A DNA stretch of 64,000 nucleotides. It comes from Terrabacter terrigena (GTDB lineage: Bacteria > Actinomycetota > Actinomycetes > Actinomycetales > Dermatophilaceae). The DNA is taken from positions 214,653 through 278,652 of the forward strand of contig NZ_JBHTKH010000006.1 in assembly GCF_042676085.1 (NCBI RefSeq). Direction: 5' to 3'. Positions 53,346 to 62,262 of this stretch are shown piece by piece. A model generated the notes under the pieces. The model saw only the letters and a list, made by a program, of their open reading frames with translations. It was not told the origin of the DNA and did no database searches. The first letter of the stretch is position 1. Each line of letters opens with the position of its first letter. The position numbers and the translations under genes were made by a program.

Positions 53346-55109
53346 ATGTCTGATGACGTCCGCAACCCAGACCCCGAGGGTGCCGCCGGCGCCGGAGTCC
53401 CCGATGTGGGAGACCGCGAGCTCGCAGCCCTGCGAGCCGAGGTCGAGTCCCTGCGTGAGGTCGCTCGGCACTCGCCGCAGCGCACCCGCGAGCTCGAGGC
53501 CCGCCTGGCCCACGTGCAGACCAGCCTGTCGACGCTCTCGTCGCAGAACGAGCGGCTCGTGCGCACCCTCAAGGACGCCCGTGAGCAGATCGTCACCCTC
53601 AAGAAGGAGGTCGACCGTCTCGCGCAGCCGCCCAGTACCTACGGCCTCGTGGTGGACGCGCCCGACGACGGCGCGATCGACATCCTCACGGGCGGTCGCA
53701 AGATGCGGGTCGCCATCAGCCCGTCGGTCGACCAGAAGGAGCTCGGCCTCGGCCGCGAGGTGATGCTGAACGAGGCGCTCAACGTCGTCTCGGTCCACGG
53801 TTACGAACGGGTCGGCGAGGTCGTCACGGTCAAGGAGCGCATCGAGTCGGACCGTGTCGTCGTCGTGACGCACGGTGACGAGGAGCGCGTGTGCCGCATC
53901 GCCACGCCGCTGCTCGACGAGCGCATCCGGGTCGGTGACTCGCTGACCCTCGACCCCCGGTCCAACTTCGTCCACGAGCTCATCCCGAAGCTCGAGGTCG
54001 AGGAGCTCGTGCTCGAGGAGGTGCCCGACGTCGACTACGCCGACATCGGTGGTCTCGCCGGTCAGATCGAGCAGATCCGTGACGCCGTCGAGCTTCCGTT
54101 CCTGCACCCCGAGCTCTACAAGGAGCACGCGCTCAAGCCGCCCAAGGGGGTCCTGCTCTACGGCCCTCCCGGCTGCGGCAAGACGCTCATCGCGAAGGCG
54201 GTCGCGGCCTCGCTCGCACGCCAGGTGGCGGCGCGCACCGGCAAGCAGACGGAGAAGAGCTACTTCCTCAACATCAAGGGGCCCGAGCTGCTCAACAAGT
54301 ACGTCGGTGAGACCGAGCGGCACATCCGCCTGATCTTCCAGCGCGCGCGCGAAAAGGCTTCTGACGGAACGCCCGTCGTCGTCTTCTTCGACGAGATGGA
54401 CTCCCTCTTCCGCACTCGCGGGTCGGGCGTCAGCAGCGACGTCGAGACCACGATCGTCCCGCAGCTGCTCGCCGAGATCGACGGCGTCGAGCGGCTCGAC
54501 AACGTCATCGTCATCGGCGCCTCCAACCGTGAGGACATGATCGACCCCGCGATCCTGCGACCCGGCCGTCTCGACGCCAAGATCAAGATCGAGCGGCCTG
54601 ACGCCGAGAGCGCCCGCGACATCTTCAGCAAGTACCTCACCGACACGCTGCCGCTCCACGAGCACGACCTCGCTGTCAACGGCGGCAGCCGCGACGCCAC
54701 GGTCGAGGCGATGATCACGGCGGCCGTCGAGCGGATGTACTCCGAGATGGAGGAGAACCGGTTCCTCGAGGTCACCTACCAGGGCGGCGACAAGGAGATC
54801 CTCTACTTCAAGGACTTCAACTCGGGCGCGATGATCCAGAACATCGTCGACCGGGCCAAGAAGCTCGCGATCAAGGACTTCCTCACCACGGGACAGAAGG
54901 GCATCCGCGTCGAGCACCTGCTGGCCAGCTGTGTCGACGAGTTCAAGGAGAACGAGGACCTGCCCAACACGACCAACCCCGACGACTGGGCGCGCATCAG
55001 CGGCAAGAAGGGCGAGCGCATCGTCTACATCCGCACGCTCATCAAGGGCAAGGACGGCACCGAGCCGGGCCGTTCCATCGCCACGGCGAACACCGGCCAG
55101 TACCTCTGA
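53346..55109 (+). CDS. mpa: proteasome-associated AAA ATPase (Mpa/ARC)
   Basis: A 587-residue hexameric unfoldase that binds Pup and feeds pupylated proteins to the 20S core. The N-terminal coiled coil (residues about 20-90: LAALRAEVESLREVA, ELEARLAHVQTSLSTLSSQNERL) binds Pup; two OB folds follow; the AAA module has Walker A GPPGCGKT near residue 275, Walker B VVVFFDEMD near 348 and GASNREDMIDPAILRPGR. The end GQYL docks in the proteasome. The ATG at 53346 has AGGAGG at 53335-53340, and TAGGGT (53299-53304) is the likely -10. Confidence 0.97.
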   Translation: MSDDVRNPDPEGAAGAGVPDVGDRELAALRAEVESLREVARHSPQRTRELEARLAHVQTSLSTLSSQNERLVRTLKDAREQIVTLKKEVDRLAQPPSTYGLVVDAPDDGAIDILTGGRKMRVAISPSVDQKELGLGREVMLNEALNVVSVHGYERVGEVVTVKERIESDRVVVVTHGDEERVCRIATPLLDERIRVGDSLTLDPRSNFVHELIPKLEVEELVLEEVPDVDYADIGGLAGQIEQIRDAVELPFLHPELYKEHALKPPKGVLLYGPPGCGKTLIAKAVAASLARQVAARTGKQTEKSYFLNIKGPELLNKYVGETERHIRLIFQRAREKASDGTPVVVFFDEMDSLFRTRGSGVSSDVETTIVPQLLAEIDGVERLDNVIVIGASNREDMIDPAILRPGRLDAKIKIERPDAESARDIFSKYLTDTLPLHEHDLAVNGGSRDATVEAMITAAVERMYSEMEENRFLEVTYQGGDKEILYFKDFNSGAMIQNIVDRAKKLAIKDFLTTGQKGIRVEHLLASCVDEFKENEDLPNTTNPDDWARISGKKGERIVYIRTLIKGKDGTEPGRSIATANTGQYL

Positions 55110-55123
55110 GCTGCTGACACCCC

Positions 55124-55164
55124 GCGTATGCCGTGTGGCCCGCACCGGGTCACACGGCATGCGC
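55124..55164 (+). terminator. terminator of mpa containing a CGTATGCCG motif
   Basis: The 14 bases at 55124-55137 (GCGTATGCCGTGTG) pair with 55151-55164 (CACACGGCATGCGC) with a single T-G, 13-base loop, 14 bases after the mpa stop. The left arm contains an exact CGTATGCCG. Confidence 0.7.
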
Positions 55165-55228
55165 GCGTCCCGGCGCTCGCCAAAGGGCCCCGAGTGGCCT
55201 CTCGACGGGTGTGGGGGAGGGCGCGACG

Positions 55229-55624
55229 TCAGAGGTGGCTGGACGCCCGGGCGCCGCGGGCGGCATACGCGCCCAGGGCCCGCCAGCCGAGCAGGAACGC
55301 CGCGAGCACGACCGAGGCCACCACGACGAAGCTGGCCGCGGTGCCCGAGCCGACGGCGCGGCGCAGCAGCATCCCCACGAGGACGGTCGCGAACCACACC
55401 GTCACGCCGGGAGCGACGTCGACCGGCCAGGCACGCCGCGTGCCCCGCACGACGAGCCAGCCCACGGCCGTGCCGACGAGGAAGGGCCAGGCCGTGCCGA
55501 GGACGCCCACGACGGCATTGTCCTCGTCGTGGCTGGCCCGGCCGAGGGCAGCGAAGACGACGACGAGCAGCGCGTCGAGGATGAGCGCTGCCGCGGGTCG
55601 GCGCCACCCGGGGGCACGCCTCAT
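55229..55624 (-). CDS. DUF3054 membrane protein
   Basis: A 131-residue protein with four hydrophobic segments (ALILDALLVVVFAALG, AWPFLVGTAVGWLVV, VTVWFATVLVGMLL, SFVVVASVVLAAFLLGW) and the DUF3054 loop line SHDEDNAVVGVLGTAWPF. The function is unknown. The ATG at 55624 overlaps the stop of the PRPP synthetase gene by four bases (ATGA), so it is translationally coupled to it. Confidence 0.88.
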   Translation of the reverse strand: MRRAPGWRRPAAALILDALLVVVFAALGRASHDEDNAVVGVLGTAWPFLVGTAVGWLVVRGTRRAWPVDVAPGVTVWFATVLVGMLLRRAVGSGTAASFVVVASVVLAAFLLGWRALGAYAARGARASSHL

Positions 55625-56610
55625 GCGTGCGTCTCGAACGGCAGCTTCGCCTGCGGCGGCGCGTGGGTCGGGTCGACGCCCTCGAACAACGAGCTGACGG
55701 AACGCCCGTGGTGGATGCGGCTGATCGCCTCGGCGAAGAGCGCCGACACCGACCGCACCTTGAGCTCTGGCCAGCCGTCGGGCGCGGGCACCGTGTCGGT
55801 GGTCACGACCTCGGTGACGAAGGGATGGTCGCGCAGGCGCTCGACGGCCTTGCCGGCGAAGAGGCCGTGGGTGCAGACGATGGCGGCTTCGGTGGCCCCG
55901 GCGTCCTTGAGGCGGTCCATCAGCTCGAGCATCGAGCCGCCCGTCGCGATCTCGTCGTCGAGGATGATCGCCCGGCGCCCCGAGACGTCACCGACGATCG
56001 AGTCGATGACGACGCGGTCGTCGGCGACCCGCTGCTTCGACCCGGCGGCGACGGGGAGGCCGAGCAGCCGGGCGAACTGGGTGGCAACCTTCGCGTTGCC
56101 GAGATCGGGGCTCACGACGATCGCGTTGTCGAGGTCGGCGTCGCGGAAGTGGTCGGCCAGCACGCCGATGGCAGTGAGGTGGTCGACCGGGGTCGAGAAG
56201 AAGCCGTGCACCTGTGGTGCGTGCAGCGCCATGGTCAGCACGCGGTGGGCGCCGGCGGTCGAGATCATGTCGGCCACGAGGCGGCCACCGAGCGAGATGC
56301 GCGACGCGTCCTTCTTGTCGGACCTCGCGTACGCGTAGTGCGGCATGACGGCGGTGATCTGCGCCGCCGAGGCGCCGCGCGCCGCGTCGATCATGAGCAG
56401 CAGCTCCATGAGGTGCTCCTGCGTGGGGGGCACGAGCGGCTGCAGGATGTAGACGTCGCGCTGGCGGCAGTTGGCCAGCAGCTGCGCCTGGAGGCAGTCG
56501 TTGCTGAACCGCTTGATGTCGACGGGGGAGCGCGTGACCCCGAGGTGCGAGCAGATGCGGTCGGCCAGCGCCGGGTGCGCCGAGCCGCTGAAGACGACGA
56601 CATCGTTCAC
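55621..56610 (-). CDS. atypical ribose-phosphate pyrophosphokinase (PRPP synthetase)
   Basis: A 329-residue Prs-family protein that would make PRPP from ribose-5-phosphate and ATP. The fold lines are clear: VVVFSGSAHPALADRI, PTQEHLMELLLMIDAARGASA, PHYAYARSDKK (canonical YARQDRK), the His130 region ALHAPQVHGFF, VVSPDLGNAKVA, and the PRPP loop LDDEIATGGSM at 217-227 (canonical VDDMIDTGGT). The usual GE after the F-(S/A)-(D/N) motif is DC here, and the ENVRG region reads LANCRQR. It may be a divergent second Prs. The GTG at 56610 is my choice; a GTG six codons upstream is possible. Confidence 0.82.
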   Translation of the reverse strand: MNDVVVFSGSAHPALADRICSHLGVTRSPVDIKRFSNDCLQAQLLANCRQRDVYILQPLVPPTQEHLMELLLMIDAARGASAAQITAVMPHYAYARSDKKDASRISLGGRLVADMISTAGAHRVLTMALHAPQVHGFFSTPVDHLTAIGVLADHFRDADLDNAIVVSPDLGNAKVATQFARLLGLPVAAGSKQRVADDRVVIDSIVGDVSGRRAIILDDEIATGGSMLELMDRLKDAGATEAAIVCTHGLFAGKAVERLRDHPFVTEVVTTDTVPAPDGWPELKVRSVSALFAEAISRIHHGRSVSSLFEGVDPTHAPPQAKLPFETHA

Positions 56611-56651
56611 TTCGAGACCATCCCTCACGAGACCCGGGTGCCCTTGGCACA

Positions 56652-57645
56652 CTATCCGACGCTCCCGCGGTGTGCGTGGCCTGAGACCCAGTCCGCCAGC
56701 TCGGCGCGGGCGGCGCCGCCGGCCCGGGTGGCGCCCGGGAAGCTCATGAAGCCGTGCGGCACGCGCGGGTAGTTCGTGTGGCGCACCATCGCCCGCCTCG
56801 CGCAGCGCCGCGGCGTAGCGTGCGCCCTCGTCGCGCAGCGGGTCGAGGTCGGCCGTCTGCACGAGCGTGGCCGGGAGGCGCTCGTGGTCGGGCGCGTGCA
56901 GCGGGGAGACGAGGGGGTCACGGCGGTCGAGGGCGTCCTCGCCGTCTCCGAGGTAGTGCGCGAGGAACGCGTCCATGTCGAGCCGCGTGAGGATCGGCGC
57001 CTGCGCGTGCTGCGCGACGGACGGGCTGCTCATCGTCGCGTCGACCGCGGGGTAGAGCAGGGCCTGGTAGGTGACGTCGACCGTCTCGTCGCGCAGCACG
57101 TGCGCGGCCACCGCAGCGAGGTTGCCGCCCGCGGAGTCGCCCGCGAGGCCGATCCCCGTGGGGCGTATGCCGTCCGCCGGGCCCGCCGATGCCACCCACC
57201 GGGCCGCGTCGACGCAGTCGTGCGCGGCCTGCGGGGCCCGGTGCTCGGGAGCCAGCCGGTAGTCGACGTTGAGCACGGCGACCCCGCAGCGGTCGGCGAG
57301 CCAGGCGCAGATCGGGTCGTAGCCGCGGGTGTTGCCCAGAACCCACCCGCCGCCGTGGAACCACAGCAGGGCCGGCAGCGTGTCGCCGCGGAAGTCCCGA
57401 CGACGGTAGGTGCGGACCGCGATCGTGGCGCCGTCGCGTGCGGTGAACGACGCGGCGCCGACGAGCACCGACGCCGGCACCGGACCGGTCACCCAGGTGT
57501 AGGGCGGCCGCGGCGGAGTGAACAGCGCTCTGCTACGGGCGATTCCGTCGGGAGTGAGGGTGGCGATCCCGCCCCGCCATCGCTGCAGGGCGCGGGCGAG
57601 CAGCCTGGTTCGCAGGGGCATGTCCCAGGAGCCGGTGGCCGTCAC
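56652..57645 (-). pseudogene. alpha/beta hydrolase broken by a +1 frameshift
   Basis: A lipase/esterase of the HSL family. The intact part has LLWFHGGGWVLGNTRGYDP (oxyanion HGGG), NVDYRLAPEHRAP, nucleophile GDSAGGNLAA and ATLVQTADLDPLRDEG (acid). Just after the words AALREAG the frame is lost. The correct ending (VRHTNYPRVPHGFMSFPGA, with the catalytic His) continues in another frame to a stop at 56652. One extra T at about 56789 on the plus strand explains the shift. In the broken frame no stop occurs and translation runs into the PRPP synthetase gene. The likely start is the GTG at 57645 with CAGACT seven bases upstream. It could be a true pseudogene or a sequencing error. Confidence 0.8.
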
Positions 57646-57749
57646 GGGCGCCAGTCTGGCACCTCGACCTGCGAGGCACATCCGGCCGTGATCTTCCTGC
57701 ACGTCGCAGGTGCGGCCAATCAGCCCGCGGCTCAGGCAGGATTGACCCC

Positions 57750-60335
57750 ATGCCCGACGACAGCGAACACGCGCGACCCCTCGGTCACGGCGTCGACGTG
57801 GGTCGTCCGGCGCAGGCAGACGACAGCACGGGGGAGCACATGAGGCCGACCGCGGAGCAGGAGGCGGTGGACGAGACGGAGCCGGAGACGGAGGAAGCCT
57901 CGTCGGTTCCTGCGGGACGAGCAGAGACGATCGACCCGGAGGCACCGACGCCGGTGCCTCCCGCGGACGTCGACGTCGTCGAGCCGACCATCCCCGAACG
58001 CGTGCGCCGCCCCGCGGACGTCGCTCGCCTCGTCGTCGCCCTGCTGCTGCTCGTGCTCGGCCTGCTCGTGGCGGACCTCGCCTCGGGCACCCGGGGCGCG
58101 GTCGAGCAGGACCTCACCGACGTCACCAGCGGTCTGCCCAGGGTGCTGCTGACCCTGCTCTCGCTGGTGAGCGGCATCGGCGTCCTGCTCGTGCCGATCG
58201 GCGTCGGCATCGACCTCGTCGTGCGCCGACGCGGCCTGCAGCTCATCCAGGCCCTCGGTGCGGCCGTCGTCGCCGGTGTCATCGTCATCGTCCTCGCGGT
58301 GCTGGTCCAGTCGGGCAACGGCGGCTTCCTCACCGACGTCCTCACCCGACCCACGCCGACCGGCCACACCGGCCCCCTCGACATCGTCATCGTCTCGACC
58401 GTCTCGCTCCTCACGGTCGCCGACATCTCGGGCCGCAAGTGGATCTGGCCGATCGCCGTCACCGTCGTGGTGGCGACCCTGGTCACGACGCTCCTCTCGG
58501 GCGCGATGACGCTCGCCGCCCTCGCGGCGTCGCTGCTGCTCGGCTGGCTCGTCGGCATCGCCGTCCGGCTCGTCTTCGGCGTCACCTCGACCCGAGCCCC
58601 GGGCCGCGACGTCGCCGACGTGCTCGTCGCCACCGGCGTGCCCCTGCGACGGCTCGAGCTGATCGACGCCAACGACGCCGGCGACCGCCGCTACCTCGGC
58701 ACGACCGAGATCTCGGACGGTGCGCGCACGGTCGACGTGCACGTCATCGACCGCGACACCTTCGGCCTCGCGTCGGGACGCCGCTTCCTGCGCGTGCTCC
58801 GGCTGCGGAGCGGGTTCACCCGGCCGCCGGCCCTGACGCTGCGTTCGGAGATCGAGCACCGCGCCCTCATGGGCCTCGTCCTCGAGGACCTCGGCATCCC
58901 GGCCCCGCGGCCGGTGTCCATCGCGGAGGTGGGGCCGTTCTCGGCCGTCATCGCCTACCTCGAACCGAAGGGGCGCCCCCTGGCCGAGGTCGGACCCGAC
59001 CTGACCGATGCCCAGCTCGCAGCCGTGTTCCGGCTCTCGGAGACCCTGCACCGGCGACGGGTGGCCCATCGCGCGCTGAGCCCGCAGCACGTCCTCGTCG
59101 ACGGCGATACGGTCGCGCTCGCGAGCCTCGGCAGTGGCGACGTCGCCGCCGACGACATCAGCCTGCGCATCGACCTGGCCCAGCTGCTGACCACGGTCGC
59201 CCTCGCGGTCGGGCCCGAGCGCACCGTGCGGGCCGCCACCGAGACGCTGGGCGAGGAGGCGGTGCTGCGCGCCGTGCCGCTGCTGCAGTCGGTCGCCCTG
59301 ACGCCCGAGACCCGCGAGGCGCTGCGCGAGCGTCGAGGCGTGCTCAAGGAGCTGCGCAGCCGCCTCGTGGGACTGCGCCCGTCGATCGAGCACGTCGAGC
59401 CGGTGCAGCTGCGCCGGGTGTCGGCGCGCGCCGTGGTCACCGTCATCGGTGCGGCCGTCGCCGCGTACTTCATCCTGACCCAGCTCACCCAGTTCGACCT
59501 CGCCACCGTCTTCCGCGAGGCCGACTGGCGGTGGATCGCCGGGCTGGTGCTCTTCGCCGCCTCGACCTTCGCAGGGGCCTCCCTCGCCCTCGCCGGGGCC
59601 TCGCCGATCCACCTGCGGTTCATCCGGACCTACATGACCCAGCTCGCCGTCGCGTTCAGCGGCCTGGTGGCGCCGGCGGCGGTCGGCAACATCGCCCTCA
59701 ACACCCGCTACCTGCAGACCTCCGGCCTGCAGCCGACCCTCGCGGGCGCCAGCGTCGGAGTCGCCCAGGTGGCGCAGTTCTGCTCGTACTTCGTGCTGCT
59801 CGTCATCTCCGGGGTGCTCGCCGGCACCGGGCCGTCCGTGTCGTTCAGCCCCTCACCGGTGCTCGTCGCGGCGATCCTGGCCGTCGTCATCGCCGCGCTC
59901 GGGCTGCTCGCCGTGCCGAAGATCCGCGCCCTGCTCACCGAGCGGGTCATGCCTCAGGTGCGCTCCGCCCTCCCGCAGGTGCTCGAGACCTTCCAGCACC
60001 CGCAGCGGCTCGCCCAGTTGCTCGGGGGTGCGCTCCTGCTCGACGTGTCGTTCGTCGCGGCTCTCGTGTGCGCCACGCGGGCGTTCGGCGCGGAGCCGTC
60101 GTTGGCGTCGGTGGCTGTCGTCTACTTCGCCGGCGCGATCGTCGGCTCGGCCGTGCCCACGCCGGGTGGTCTCGGCGGCATCGAGGCGGCGATGTCGTTC
60201 GGCCTCGTGCAGATCGGCGTCGACAGCGCGGTGGCGGTGCCCGCGGTGATCCTCTACCGGCTCGCGACCTACTGGCTGCCGATCCCGTTCGGCTGGTTCT
60301 CGCTCAACCGCCTCCAGAAGGTCGGGGCGCTCTGA
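57750..60335 (+). CDS. flippase-like (UPF0104) membrane protein with kinase-like domain
   Basis: An 861-residue membrane protein. Residues 1-85 are acidic and disordered. About six hydrophobic helices follow (90-280). A soluble region (about 290-530) resembles a lipopolysaccharide- or ABC1-type kinase with REIEHRAL-like RSEIEHRALMGLVLEDLGIPAP, RRRVAHRALSPQHVLVDGD as catalytic loop, and ASLGSGDVAADD. The C-terminal part (545-850) is the lysylphosphatidylglycerol-flippase type: FSGLVAPAAVGNIALNTRYLQ, GSAVPTPGGLGGIEAAMSFGL. It probably flips a lipid-linked molecule. ATG 57750 has CAGGAT seven bases upstream; ATG 57840 with GGGGGAG is the alternative. Confidence 0.85.
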   Translation: MPDDSEHARPLGHGVDVGRPAQADDSTGEHMRPTAEQEAVDETEPETEEASSVPAGRAETIDPEAPTPVPPADVDVVEPTIPERVRRPADVARLVVALLLLVLGLLVADLASGTRGAVEQDLTDVTSGLPRVLLTLLSLVSGIGVLLVPIGVGIDLVVRRRGLQLIQALGAAVVAGVIVIVLAVLVQSGNGGFLTDVLTRPTPTGHTGPLDIVIVSTVSLLTVADISGRKWIWPIAVTVVVATLVTTLLSGAMTLAALAASLLLGWLVGIAVRLVFGVTSTRAPGRDVADVLVATGVPLRRLELIDANDAGDRRYLGTTEISDGARTVDVHVIDRDTFGLASGRRFLRVLRLRSGFTRPPALTLRSEIEHRALMGLVLEDLGIPAPRPVSIAEVGPFSAVIAYLEPKGRPLAEVGPDLTDAQLAAVFRLSETLHRRRVAHRALSPQHVLVDGDTVALASLGSGDVAADDISLRIDLAQLLTTVALAVGPERTVRAATETLGEEAVLRAVPLLQSVALTPETREALRERRGVLKELRSRLVGLRPSIEHVEPVQLRRVSARAVVTVIGAAVAAYFILTQLTQFDLATVFREADWRWIAGLVLFAASTFAGASLALAGASPIHLRFIRTYMTQLAVAFSGLVAPAAVGNIALNTRYLQTSGLQPTLAGASVGVAQVAQFCSYFVLLVISGVLAGTGPSVSFSPSPVLVAAILAVVIAALGLLAVPKIRALLTERVMPQVRSALPQVLETFQHPQRLAQLLGGALLLDVSFVAALVCATRAFGAEPSLASVAVVYFAGAIVGSAVPTPGGLGGIEAAMSFGLVQIGVDSAVAVPAVILYRLATYWLPIPFGWFSLNRLQKVGAL

Positions 60336-60403
60336 CCGGGCCGCACGCGTACGCAGGTCGAACCGTCGCGAGCGCCACCCCCGGCTGCGGTTAGGGTCGG
60401 GCC

Positions 60404-61924
60404 ATGACGGTGCGGCGGATCATGGGGCTCGAGACCGAGTACGGCATCTCCGTGCCGGGCGACCCGATGGCCAACCCGATGTTCCTCTCCGGTCAGGTGG
60501 TGAGCGTCTACGCCGCAGCGCAGGGCATCCGGTCGAACCAGTCGAGCTGGGACTATGCGTTCGAGGACCCGCTGCGCGACGCCCGCGGGTGGCAGCTCGA
60601 CCGCCAGACCGCCGACCCGAGCCAGCTGACCGACGTCGAGGACCCCACCCTCGCCAACGTCGTGCTGACGAACGGCGCGCGCTACTACGTCGACCACGCA
60701 CACCCCGAGTACAGCTCTCCCGAGGTGACGCTCCCGCGCGATGCGGTCGCCTGGGACCGTGCGGGCGACGCCATCGCACTCGAGTCGGTGCGCCTGCTCG
60801 CCGCGCGCCCCGGCCAGCCGCCCGTCAACCTGTACAAGAACAACACCGACGGCAAGGGCCAGTCCTACGGCACGCACGAGAACTACCTCATGCCACGGCG
60901 CACGGCCTTTCCCGACATCGTGCGTCACCTCATCCCGTTCTTCGTCACCCGCCAGGTCGTCTGCGGGGCAGGGCGGGTCGGCCTGGGCGTCGACAGCCGG
61001 GGCGCCGGCTACCAGATCTCCCAGCGCGCCGACTTCTTCGAGACCGAGGTCGGCCTCGAGACCACCCTCAAGCGGCCGATCATCAACACCCGCGACGAGC
61101 CGCACGCGGTCGCCGACCGCTACCGCCGGCTGCACGTCATCATCGGCGACGCCAACCAGCTCGACGTGGCCACGCTGCTCAAGACCGGCACCACGTCGCT
61201 CGTGCTGGGCATGATCGAGGACGGGCACCTCACCGAGGACTGGTCCATCCGGCGGCCCGTCGCCGCCCTGCAGGCCGTCTCGCACGACCCGACGCTCCGG
61301 GCGACGGTCGAGCTCGTCGACGGGCGCACCGTCACCGCGCTCGACATCCAGTGGATGTACCTCGAGGCGGCCCGCGCCTGGCTCGGGCGCCGCGGCGACG
61401 ACCCCGAGCCCGAGGCCACCGCAGAGGTGCTGGCGCTGTGGGAGGAGGTCCTGGCCGGTCTCGGCCGCGACGTCATGTCGTGCTCGCCGCTGCTCGACTG
61501 GGTGGCCAAGCTCAAGCTGCTCGAGGGCTACCGGGCACGCGACGGACTCGCGTGGGACGACCACCGCCTGGCCGCGATCGACATCCAGTGGGCCGACGTG
61601 CGCCCCGAGAAGGGGCTCGTGCTCCGGCTGCGCGACCGGGGGATGCTGCGCGACCTCGTGACACCGGAGGCGGTCAAGGACGCCCAGACCACACCGCCCG
61701 AGGACACCCGGGCGTGGTTCCGTGGTGAGTGCGTGCGCCGTTTCACCGGGCAGGTGTTCTCGGCGAGCTGGGACTCCGTCGTCTTCGACGTGCCCGGCCG
61801 GGCCAGCCTGCAGCGCGTGCCGATCCTCGAGCCCGAACGCGGCACCAGGGCGCAGGTCGGTGCGCTGCTGGAGAGCAGCGCCGACGTCGGCGAGCTGCTC
61901 CGCGGGCTCGCCACTCCCGAGTGA
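60404..61924 (+). CDS. dop: Pup deamidase/depupylase
   Basis: A 506-residue enzyme of the glutamine-synthetase-like PafA/Dop family that converts the C-terminal Gln of Pup to Glu and removes Pup from substrates. It starts RRIMGLETEYGIS, with the conserved GxExE metal site, and has a Dop-type insert after YAFEDPLRDARGW. HAHPEYSSPE and NNTDGKGQSYGTHENYL are nucleotide and Pup-binding lines. The ATG at 60404 has TAGGGT (60392-60397) six bases upstream. Pup here ends in Gln, so Dop activity is required. Confidence 0.96.
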   Translation: MTVRRIMGLETEYGISVPGDPMANPMFLSGQVVSVYAAAQGIRSNQSSWDYAFEDPLRDARGWQLDRQTADPSQLTDVEDPTLANVVLTNGARYYVDHAHPEYSSPEVTLPRDAVAWDRAGDAIALESVRLLAARPGQPPVNLYKNNTDGKGQSYGTHENYLMPRRTAFPDIVRHLIPFFVTRQVVCGAGRVGLGVDSRGAGYQISQRADFFETEVGLETTLKRPIINTRDEPHAVADRYRRLHVIIGDANQLDVATLLKTGTTSLVLGMIEDGHLTEDWSIRRPVAALQAVSHDPTLRATVELVDGRTVTALDIQWMYLEAARAWLGRRGDDPEPEATAEVLALWEEVLAGLGRDVMSCSPLLDWVAKLKLLEGYRARDGLAWDDHRLAAIDIQWADVRPEKGLVLRLRDRGMLRDLVTPEAVKDAQTTPPEDTRAWFRGECVRRFTGQVFSASWDSVVFDVPGRASLQRVPILEPERGTRAQVGALLESSADVGELLRGLATPE

Positions 61925-62014
61925 GGGCCCATCTCCCAGCTGCGTGACCGTCCGCCTGGGGTCCGTATGCCGTCCGCCGCCGAGGCGGTGCTCGGAACCC
62001 GCGGTCGCACGGGT

Positions 62015-62051
62015 TAGGGTCGGGTCAACGAGGTCTTTCACTCTGGGAGGT
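62015..62051 (+). promoter_or_regulatory. promoter and ribosome-binding site of pup-prcBA
   Basis: TAGGGT at 62015-62020 is followed by a leader of about 30 bases and GGGAGGT (62045-62051) just before the pup ATG. This is one of the minority of promoters here with a full leader, consistent with higher or regulated expression of the operon. Confidence 0.6.
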
Positions 62052-62055
62052 AGCC

Positions 62056-62262
62056 ATGCCGGGTCAGGAGCACGCCAAGCCGCAGCGTCGTGACGAGGAG
62101 CCGCCCGAGGCGCCCGAGGCACCGCCTGCCGCGCCCGCCGGTGCGGCCGTCAAGGAGGGCCTCTCCGACGACATCGACAGCGTCCTCGACGAGATCGACG
62201 GGGTGCTCGAGTCCAATGCCGAGGAGTTCGTGCGGGGCTTCGTGCAGAAGGGCGGCCAGTGA
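62056..62262 (+). CDS. pup: prokaryotic ubiquitin-like protein Pup
   Basis: A 68-residue, acidic, mostly disordered modifier that is attached through its C-terminal residue to lysines of proteins for proteasomal degradation. The central helix that binds Mpa is SDDIDSVLDEIDGVLESNAE, cited in pieces, and the protein ends FVQKGGQ, so the last residue is Gln and must be deamidated by Dop. A Pro/Ala-rich stretch lies at about residues 15-30. The stop overlaps the prcB start by four bases (GTGA). Confidence 0.97.
   Translation: MPGQEHAKPQRRDEEPPEAPEAPPAAPAGAAVKEGLSDDIDSVLDEIDGVLESNAEEFVRGFVQKGGQ

Noticed and set aside
55621..57945. A single hydrolase-PRPP synthetase fusion protein
   Set aside because: The hydrolase ending with its catalytic His lies in another frame, and the linking residues look like shifted coding sequence, so the fusion is an artefact of one extra base.
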